In this document: positions 15,599 to 20,247 of the stretch, in pieces | How the letters are laid out: every line of letters begins with the position of its first letter | Position numbering within the stretch: the stretch's first letter is position 1 | Assembly (NCBI GenBank): GCA_900543605.1 | Contig: UQSK01000032.1 | Coordinates: 1-20,247, forward strand | DNA length: 20,247 nucleotides | Source of the DNA: an uncultured Collinsella sp. | GTDB taxonomy: Bacteria; Actinomycetota; Coriobacteriia; Coriobacteriales; Coriobacteriaceae | Reading direction: 5' to 3' | The notes under the pieces: model-generated | What the model saw: only the letters and a program-made list of their open reading frames with translations | Told to the model about the DNA's origin: nothing | Databases searched by the model: none | Position numbers and translations under genes: made by a program

Positions 15599-15654
15599 CA
15601 TGCCAACTTGTTCGCCTTGGACATCGCTCGCTGACGTTGGCTCAACCTGCGGTG
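15591..15654. repeat. Dispersed intergenic repeat, copy B
   Basis: This copy begins in the right arm and T-run of the terminator at 15561-15598 and continues for about 55 bases. It matches 1-63 with about 40 of 43 identities at the left end and a shared ACCTGCGGTG at the right end (15645-15654). No gene or known structure accounts for the similarity beyond the terminator. Confidence 0.6.
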
Positions 15655-15674
15655 CTGACTACTCCCCTTGCACC

Positions 15675-15715
15675 AAAAACCGCCCCGTTCTCGGTTTTGA
15701 GGACGGGGCGGTTTT
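15675..15715 (-). terminator. Intrinsic terminator of pepT
   Basis: AAAACCGCCCCGT (15676-15688) and ACGGGGCGGTTTT (15703-15715) are perfect 13-base complements. The stem continues inward through TCTC (15689-15692) and GAGG (15699-15702) with one wobble pair. Read on the minus strand it ends in five T (15679-15675), 25 bases past the pepT stop codon. On the + strand it also ends in four T, so it may work both ways. Confidence 0.88.
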
Positions 15716-15739
15716 GCTTACCTAGATTGTTCGAGTTCC

Positions 15740-16987
15740 CTATGCAAAGCGGGCGACGAGCTCCTGGAGCACGTCGGTCATCTTGACGAGCGAACTGACC
15801 GGGACGAACTCGTTGACGCCGTGGTAGCAATAGCCGCCGGTGGAAAGGTTGGGGCAGGGCAGACCGCGGAACGACAGCTGCGCGCCGTCGGTGCCGCCGC
15901 GAATCGGCAGCACTTGGGGCTCAACGCCGCAGGCAAGGTAGGCTTCCTTGGCAACATCAATAAGCTCGGGATAGTCACGAACGATCTCGGCCATATTTCG
16001 ATATTGCTGCTTAATCTCGACCGTCACGCGCTCCTCACCCAGACGCAGGTTGAGCATCGAGGCGGCGGCATCAATAAGGTCGAGTTTCTGCTGGAACTTG
16101 GCGGCGTCATGGTCGCGGACGATATAGCGCGCTGTGGCGTGATCGACGGTCGCAGATACGCCCTCAAGGTGATAAAAGCCCTCGTAGCCTTCCGTATACT
16201 CTGGGCGCTGCACGTAGGGGAGCAACGCGTTGAAGTCGCAGAACAGATTGCCTGCGTTGACCATACGGCCCTTGGCGTCGCCCGGGTGGATGGACTGGCC
16301 CTCAAAGCGGACGGTCACCTCGGCGGCATTGAAGCACTCCCACTCCAGCTCGCCGATGGGGCCGCCGTCGACCGTGTAGGCGTACTTGCAGCCAAAGGTA
16401 TCGATATCCAGCAGCTCGGCTCCGTGGCCGATCTCCTCGTCAGGGCAGAAGCAAATGCCGAGTGCGGGATGGGGCAGAGAAGGGTCCTGAGCGATACGCG
16501 CGACAAGCGACATGATCTCAGCGACGCCCGCCTTGTCGTCTGCGCCCAGCAGCGTGGTGCCATCGCTGCAGACCAAGTCCTCACCCGCGAGGTCGTTCAG
16601 GGCGGGAAGCTTGGCGGTACTCATGGCAACGGGCTTACCGTCAACCGTGCCGCAGACCAGGTCGCCGCCTTCGTAGTGTACGATGTGCGGCTTCACGCCG
16701 GCACCCGGTGCAACTTCGGTGGTGTCGAGATGGGCGATCAGGCCCAGGGCGGGCTTGTCCTCAGCGCCCGCACTTGCGGGGATATGCGCGCAGACATAGG
16801 CGTGCTCGGTCACGTGGGCATCTTCCGCACCAAGCTCGCGCAGCTCTTCAGCCAGCACGTTGGCAAGGTCAAACTGAACGGCGCTCGAGGGTACCTGGTC
16901 GCAGTTTGCATCCTCGGACTGCGTGTTGATCTGGACGTAGCGCAAAAAGCGCTCGAGGACATCGTGGTTCGTAGTGGTGTTTTCCAT
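15740..16987 (-). CDS. pepT: Peptidase T (tripeptide aminopeptidase, M20 family)
   Basis: PepT is a cytoplasmic zinc enzyme that removes the N-terminal residue of tripeptides. The 415-residue protein fits the family length of about 410. Metal and catalytic residues are visible: His86 and Asp88 in H-L-D-T, Asp150 in G-A-D-D-K-A-G, Glu184-Glu185 in P-D-E-E-I-G-H-G, Asp207 in T-V-D-G-G, and a C-terminal His in Y-C-Y-H-G-V-N-E. ATG 16987 is chosen because GGAG lies 8 nt upstream on the minus strand. The frame stays open to 17083, but those 32 residues are unlike the family. It is the only gene on this strand and diverges from the metalloregulator; a palindrome lies in the gap. Confidence 0.95.
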   Translation of the reverse strand: MENTTTNHDVLERFLRYVQINTQSEDANCDQVPSSAVQFDLANVLAEELRELGAEDAHVTEHAYVCAHIPASAGAEDKPALGLIAHLDTTEVAPGAGVKPHIVHYEGGDLVCGTVDGKPVAMSTAKLPALNDLAGEDLVCSDGTTLLGADDKAGVAEIMSLVARIAQDPSLPHPALGICFCPDEEIGHGAELLDIDTFGCKYAYTVDGGPIGELEWECFNAAEVTVRFEGQSIHPGDAKGRMVNAGNLFCDFNALLPYVQRPEYTEGYEGFYHLEGVSATVDHATARYIVRDHDAAKFQQKLDLIDAAASMLNLRLGEERVTVEIKQQYRNMAEIVRDYPELIDVAKEAYLACGVEPQVLPIRGGTDGAQLSFRGLPCPNLSTGGYCYHGVNEFVPVSSLVKMTDVLQELVARFA

Positions 16988-17034
16988 AAAGACCGCTCCA
17001 ATCTTGGTCGTCGTGTGCAACAAGAACTCTAGCA

Positions 17035-17054
17035 CGGTATGCCACGGCATACCG
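17035..17054. promoter_or_regulatory. Perfect 20-bp palindrome between pepT and the metalloregulator
   Basis: CGGTATGCC (17035-17043) and GGCATACCG (17046-17054) are perfect complements around AC. The size and position fit an operator for a dimeric DtxR/MntR-type repressor. For the + strand gene, a -10 like TAGAAT at 17071-17076 would put the -35 at 17048-17053. For pepT, TAGAGT on the minus strand (17031-17026) would put its -35 at 17054-17049. Both would fall inside the palindrome. The promoters are weak matches and the regulator-operator link is inferred. Confidence 0.65.
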
Positions 17055-17107
17055 CGACGCTTGGATGGGGTAGAATCAGCCATTGAATGCAGAAGGGACG
17101 GAAGATC

Positions 17108-17530
17108 ATGGATACGACAAATAGCTCGCGCGAACTACACCTGACGGTGGCGAACGAAGACTACTTGGAGTGCATGGTTCGCATTGAAAGCGAAGAGGGG
17201 GAAACCAACGGCGTGCGATCGGTCGACATCGCGCAGCGCCTTGGCGTCTCCAAGGCATCGGTCAATAAAGCGGTTTCGGCGCTCAAAGCATCCGAACTTG
17301 TCGAGCAATCGCACTACGGCAAGGTAGTCCTGACCGATCGCGGCCGCGAGGTTGGCACGGCTATCTGGTACCGTCATCGCCTCATCCGCACGTTTTTGGT
17401 TCAGGAGCTCGGTGTCGAATTTGAGCGAGCCGATTCCGAGGCCTGCATGATGGAGCATGCGCTTTCCGAGGACACGATGAGCCGCTGGCTCGCCTATCTC
17501 GAAAAGCAGGGAATCAGCGTCGAGGAATAG
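17108..17530 (+). CDS. DtxR/MntR family metal-dependent transcriptional regulator
   Basis: These repressors bind DNA when loaded with Mn(II) or Fe(II). The 140-residue protein has an N-terminal winged helix-turn-helix (about 12-80; recognition helix around S-K-A-S-V-N-K-A-V) and a helical dimerisation domain (about 81-135). It lacks the SH3-like third domain of DtxR, as MntR does. Candidate metal ligands are Asp18 and Glu21 in E-D-Y-L-E, His90 in Y-R-H-R-L, and Cys113, Glu116 and His117 in E-A-C-M-M-E-H. Cys at 113 is DtxR-like and Asp at 18 is MntR-like. ATG 17108 is favoured because AGAAGGG (17091-17097) precedes it; ATG 17087 has no ribosome binding site. It is divergent from pepT, with a methyltransferase gene 10 bp downstream. 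Confidence 0.88.
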   Translation: MDTTNSSRELHLTVANEDYLECMVRIESEEGETNGVRSVDIAQRLGVSKASVNKAVSALKASELVEQSHYGKVVLTDRGREVGTAIWYRHRLIRTFLVQELGVEFERADSEACMMEHALSEDTMSRWLAYLEKQGISVEE

Positions 17531-17540
17531 CGGGATATAT

Positions 17541-18434
17541 ATGGATACGAGTTATTACAACCGCTTTGGTGCCGAGGAACTTACGCGCCGCTTGTTGAGC
17601 GAGACCTTGTTGGCGCAGGGCCCCATGGGCAGTGTTTTGTTGAATGAGTACGATGCCGCCGATATTCCACCGGCGTTTTGGAATCTGGCAGAGCCGCAGA
17701 CCGTTTCTCGTATCCATCGCCTGTATGTCGCCGCTGGCGCGCAGGTGCTCATTACCAACACCTTTCAGGCATCAAGCTATGCCCTCAAGCACGACCAGAT
17801 TGCGCCGTCCGTGGCGGAGGTCAATCGCGGGGCCGTCGACGATGCCCGCCAGGCGCACCCTCAGCTGCTGCTGGGCTCGATGGGCCCGATCGGTATTGAG
17901 TGGTTTGCCGAGGACTCTGCCGAGTATCGTGAAATCCGAGGCATTGCGCGCGAACAGGCGCACGCCTTGCTCAATGCCGGTGTTGACGGTCTGCTGATCG
18001 AGACGGTGACGTCTATCCGTAATTTGCAGCCCATACTTGCCGGTGCCCGAGATGCCGCCGACGGCATGCCTGTTCTGGTGAGTTTTGTCGTTGACGATAA
18101 AGGCGACCTGTTGGGCGATGGCCTCAACATCGAGGCAGCCGTTTTGTACGCCGAAAAACACGGCGCAAACTCGGTTGGTGTTAATTGCTGTTCGCTTGCG
18201 GTCGCGAACGCGGCGGTGCCCAGGATGGTTGCATCGGCGACTACTCCCGTCACGGTGCGTCCCAACGTGGGCGATCCGGTCCAGACTCAGGATGGCCCCG
18301 TATGGCACGAGAACCCCGAAGCTTTTGCGCGCGCATGCATCGAATGGAGGCATGCCGGTGCCGCAATGGTGGGCAGTTGCTGTGGAACCACGGCAATCAC
18401 TACGGCAGCGATGGCCGAGGCACTCGATATATAA
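17541..18434 (+). CDS. Homocysteine S-methyltransferase domain protein
   Basis: Proteins of this zinc barrel family transfer a methyl group to homocysteine to form methionine. The 297-residue protein is a single domain, with G-P-M-G-S at 27-31 (family D/G-G-x-M/G-T), T-N-T-F-Q-A-S (72-78), and the zinc cysteines in G-V-N-C-C (Cys216) and G-S-C-C-G-T-T (Cys280, Cys281). There is no folate or cobalamin domain, so the methyl donor could be S-methylmethionine, as in MmuM, or a separate corrinoid or folate partner. The sequence does not decide this. ATG 17541 follows CGGGA at 17531-17535. It probably shares a transcript with the preceding regulator and is closed by a terminator 6 bp downstream. 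Confidence 0.88.
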   Translation: MDTSYYNRFGAEELTRRLLSETLLAQGPMGSVLLNEYDAADIPPAFWNLAEPQTVSRIHRLYVAAGAQVLITNTFQASSYALKHDQIAPSVAEVNRGAVDDARQAHPQLLLGSMGPIGIEWFAEDSAEYREIRGIAREQAHALLNAGVDGLLIETVTSIRNLQPILAGARDAADGMPVLVSFVVDDKGDLLGDGLNIEAAVLYAEKHGANSVGVNCCSLAVANAAVPRMVASATTPVTVRPNVGDPVQTQDGPVWHENPEAFARACIEWRHAGAAMVGSCCGTTAITTAAMAEALDI

Positions 18435-18439
18435 AGGGC

Positions 18440-18468
18440 AAAACCGCTCCATACGGGGCGGTTTTTTT
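18440..18468 (+). terminator. Intrinsic terminator after the methyltransferase gene
   Basis: AAAACCGCTCC (18440-18450) pairs with GGGGCGGTTTT (18455-18465) around ATAC with a single wobble pair, and the T-run extends for seven bases (18462-18468). It starts 6 bases after the stop codon. Confidence 0.92.
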
Positions 18469-18487
18469 ATTGCCTGCATGTCCTCGG

Positions 18488-18514
18488 CAGCATTTGCCCA
18501 AATGGTGAATGCTG
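18488..18514 (+). promoter_or_regulatory. Inverted repeats upstream of the phosphohexomutase gene
   Basis: CAGCATT (18488-18494) and AATGCTG (18508-18514) are perfect complements. Overlapping them is CATTTG (18491-18496) with CAAATG (18499-18504). They lie just after the previous terminator and about 80 bp before the next gene, where a promoter must be. Possible operator or leader structure; no clear promoter hexamers were found (TTGCGG at about 18540 with CATGAT is weak). Confidence 0.35.
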
Positions 18515-18592
18515 GTGCCGGCAGGTTGCTGAGTGCATGTTGCGGGTATACCCCATGCGTACCATGATCCAAACACTGTGAGGTGTCTGCGC

Positions 18593-19993
18593 GTGTGCGC
18601 GATAATTCATTTTGGAACTGACGGTTGGCGCGCTCGCGTCGATGAGGACTTCACTGCCGATAACGTTGCCCGTATCGCCGATGCCGTCGGCGAGTTGTGG
18701 CAAAAGACCAATCCGGGCAAAACGGTATATATAGGGTTCGACACCCGGCCCCTGGCGCGCGAGTTCGCTGAGCTTGCGGCGGGCGTGCTAGCAGCGCACG
18801 GGCTAGACGCCGTGCTCGCTTCGCGACCTGTTCCGACCCCTGCCCTTACGTGGGCGGCGGCTTATGACGGTGAGGCGTGCGGCGCGCTCATGGTGACGGG
18901 GTCCCATCATCCGCAGGGTTATCTGTGCTTCAAGATTCGCATGGGTGATGGCTCAACCGCCAACCAGGATGTCATCGAAGAGCTCGAAGAGACCATGGCT
19001 CCCGAGCCAATGGGGATCGAGGGGCAATATCGCACCGCGGATATCATTCCTGACTATATGCAGGCGGTGGCATCGTTTGTCGATGCCGAAGCCATCCGCG
19101 ACGCGCACCTGCGCGTGGTTGTCGATCCCATGGGCGGCGCGGCCCAGGGCTATCTAGCCGACTTGCTGCGCGAGCTTGGCGTTGAGGTGCACGAGATTCA
19201 CGCCGGGCAGGCGTCTGACCAAGAAGATATCTGCCCCGACCCCGTTGAGCCTTGGGTGGACGCTTGCGAGCGCACGGTTATCGATGACGGGGCGTGCGCT
19301 GGCCTGGTGACCGACGGCGACGCCGACCGTATCGGTGCGGTTGACGAGCGCGGCAGATATATACATCCGCATCAGATCATGGCGCTCGTTTTGGGCGACT
19401 TGGTTCAATTTCGTAATTTGGAGGGGCGCGTCGTCGTCAATCTTTCGAGCTCGACGCTTGTGCGTCGCATTGCCGAGGCGCTTGGCTGCCGCGTGACCGT
19501 CAAACCAGTCGGTTTCAAATATATAGCGGCGGAGATGAAGAAGGGCGGCGTCCTCATAGGCGGCGAAGAAGCCGGTGGTATCGGCATTGCCGCGCATATG
19601 CCCGAGCGCGATGGCATCCTCGCCTGCCTGATTCTGTGTGAGCTTATGGCAAAGACGGACGCGCCTTTGGGCGTTCTGGTCGACCAACTCGAGGACAGTT
19701 TTGGTAAGACGAGTTACGGTCGACGCGATTTGCGCCTTGAGGCCGAAGATGCCGAAACGTTACGAACCCTGCTGCCGGGCGTAAACCCCAAGTCGATTTG
19801 TGGCAAGGTGCCGCAAAACGTTAGTCATATGGATGGCTTGCGTTTGGCATTCGAGGATGACACGTGGCTGCTGGTCCGTCCTAGCGGGACCGAACCAGTG
19901 GTGCGCGTCTACGCCGAGGGGTTCTCGGTGGAAGAACGTGATGAGTTGCTCGATGCTGGCTGTGCTTTAGCTAGGGGGACGTATCCGCTTTAA
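18593..19993 (+). CDS. Phosphoglucomutase/phosphomannomutase family protein
   Basis: Alpha-D-phosphohexomutases interconvert hexose 1- and 6-phosphates through a phosphoserine. The 466-residue protein shows F-G-T-D-G-W-R (7-13), the active-site loop T-G-S-H-H-P (102-107, catalytic Ser104), the metal loop D-G-D-A-D-R (241-246), the sugar loop G-G-E-E-A-G-G (323-329), and the phosphate-binding R-P-S-G-T-E-P (429-435). The active loop departs from the usual T-A-S-H-N-P, and the following N-G-x-K is C-F-K, so the substrate preference (glucose, mannose or glucosamine phosphate) is open. I choose GTG 18593 because GAGGTG at 18580-18585 precedes it and I-I-H-F-G-T starts family-like sequence; ATG 18533 would add 20 unlikely residues. 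No operon partner is visible. Confidence 0.88.
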   Translation: MCAIIHFGTDGWRARVDEDFTADNVARIADAVGELWQKTNPGKTVYIGFDTRPLAREFAELAAGVLAAHGLDAVLASRPVPTPALTWAAAYDGEACGALMVTGSHHPQGYLCFKIRMGDGSTANQDVIEELEETMAPEPMGIEGQYRTADIIPDYMQAVASFVDAEAIRDAHLRVVVDPMGGAAQGYLADLLRELGVEVHEIHAGQASDQEDICPDPVEPWVDACERTVIDDGACAGLVTDGDADRIGAVDERGRYIHPHQIMALVLGDLVQFRNLEGRVVVNLSSSTLVRRIAEALGCRVTVKPVGFKYIAAEMKKGGVLIGGEEAGGIGIAAHMPERDGILACLILCELMAKTDAPLGVLVDQLEDSFGKTSYGRRDLRLEAEDAETLRTLLPGVNPKSICGKVPQNVSHMDGLRLAFEDDTWLLVRPSGTEPVVRVYAEGFSVEERDELLDAGCALARGTYPL

Positions 19994-20028
19994 CCATGAG
20001 ACTGCCTTATAACCATGAGACTGCCTTA
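19991..20028. repeat. Perfect 19-bp tandem duplication including a stop codon
   Basis: The 19-base unit beginning TAACCATGAG and ending ACTGCCTTA occurs twice back to back (19991-20009 and 20010-20028). The first three bases of copy one are the TAA stop of the phosphohexomutase gene. It looks like a recent slippage duplication. No function is evident. Confidence 0.9.
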
Positions 20029-20247
20029 TATAAAGAGATGCTCGGCGAGCGGTAGGTAACGGCTGGCAAACGTTAGTCGGATCACAAAATGTGTAGAAAA
20101 TGTGTACGCCCAGATTCCCGCCCACGGGGCCCCTCCGGTCTGGCAATATATCTCCTTGCCGCGCGGCCCGGTGGAACCGGATGAGCCGCAAAGCGTGCAC
20201 CTTGAGAACCGGATACTGCGAGGATGGACACTCACTTCAGTGTCGCA
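20029..20247 (+). other. Structured gene-free stretch, possibly an rRNA operon leader
   Basis: No gene is seen. There are two direct copies of AAAATGTGTA (20086-20095 and 20097-20106), and hairpins GGCAA/TTGCC (20142-20160), CCGGT/ACCGG (20168-20180) and GACACT/AGTGTC (20227-20244). GAACCGGAT occurs twice (20174-20182 and 20206-20214). The segment around CACCTTGAGAACCGGATAC resembles the conserved TTGAGAAC-type sequences found before and between rRNA genes of Gram-positives. If so, a 16S gene should begin shortly beyond the window. This is inference from resemblance only. Confidence 0.35.

Noticed and set aside
15821..17032. A 403-codon + strand open frame opposite pepT
   Set aside because: Shadow of pepT, whose catalytic motifs, start and terminator are all on the minus strand.
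17087..17107. Upstream ATG as the start of the metalloregulator
   Set aside because: It has no ribosome binding site and lies just after the candidate -10 box; ATG 17108 has AGAAGGG at proper spacing.

Overview
The window reads as chromosomal DNA from a GC-rich Gram-positive of the Coriobacteriia, most likely Collinsella or a close relative. That assignment is inference from codon use, the protein sequences and the gene order; no ribosomal or marker RNA gene is fully contained to settle it. Genes are dense and almost all lie on the + strand. Only the peptidase T gene is on the - strand. I found no insertion sequence, CRISPR array, tRNA or prophage.

Layout. Positions 1-530 hold no gene: they begin with the tail of a terminator and a short dispersed repeat, then an AT-richer stretch with a long inverted repeat. 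Next comes a translation-related block, prmC and tsaC/sua5, split by a hicA-hicB toxin-antitoxin pair with its own near-consensus promoter. tsaC is followed closely by a glycerol kinase gene and then by upp (uracil salvage). From about 5.9 to 12.9 kb lies a complete F1Fo ATP synthase operon: an AtpI-position small membrane protein, then atpB, E, F, H, A, G, D and C. It has a recognisable promoter in front and a strong intrinsic terminator behind. Immediately after that terminator come murA (TTG start) and a LytR-CpsA-Psr cell-wall ligase, followed by a run of hairpins and terminators and a second copy of the dispersed repeat.

The last third holds pepT (- strand) diverging from a DtxR/MntR-type metalloregulator, with a perfect 20-bp palindrome between them. 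The regulator is followed by a stand-alone zinc homocysteine S-methyltransferase domain protein, a terminator, and a phosphoglucomutase/phosphomannomutase family gene. The right edge (about 20.03-20.25 kb) is a structured, gene-free stretch that resembles the leader of a ribosomal RNA operon.

How the genes work together. The ATP synthase genes encode one proton-coupled machine. murA and the LCP protein supply and finish the cell wall. prmC and tsaC act on translation fidelity (release-factor methylation and t6A tRNA modification). upp, glpK, pepT and the methyltransferase are salvage or catabolic enzymes. No large unknown system is visible. The least ordinary signals are the palindrome between pepT and the metalloregulator, large insertions in PrmC and TsaC, the hicAB insertion with a promoter-embedded operator, departures at conserved positions in GlpK and the phosphohexomutase, and the repeat shared by the two intergenic regions.
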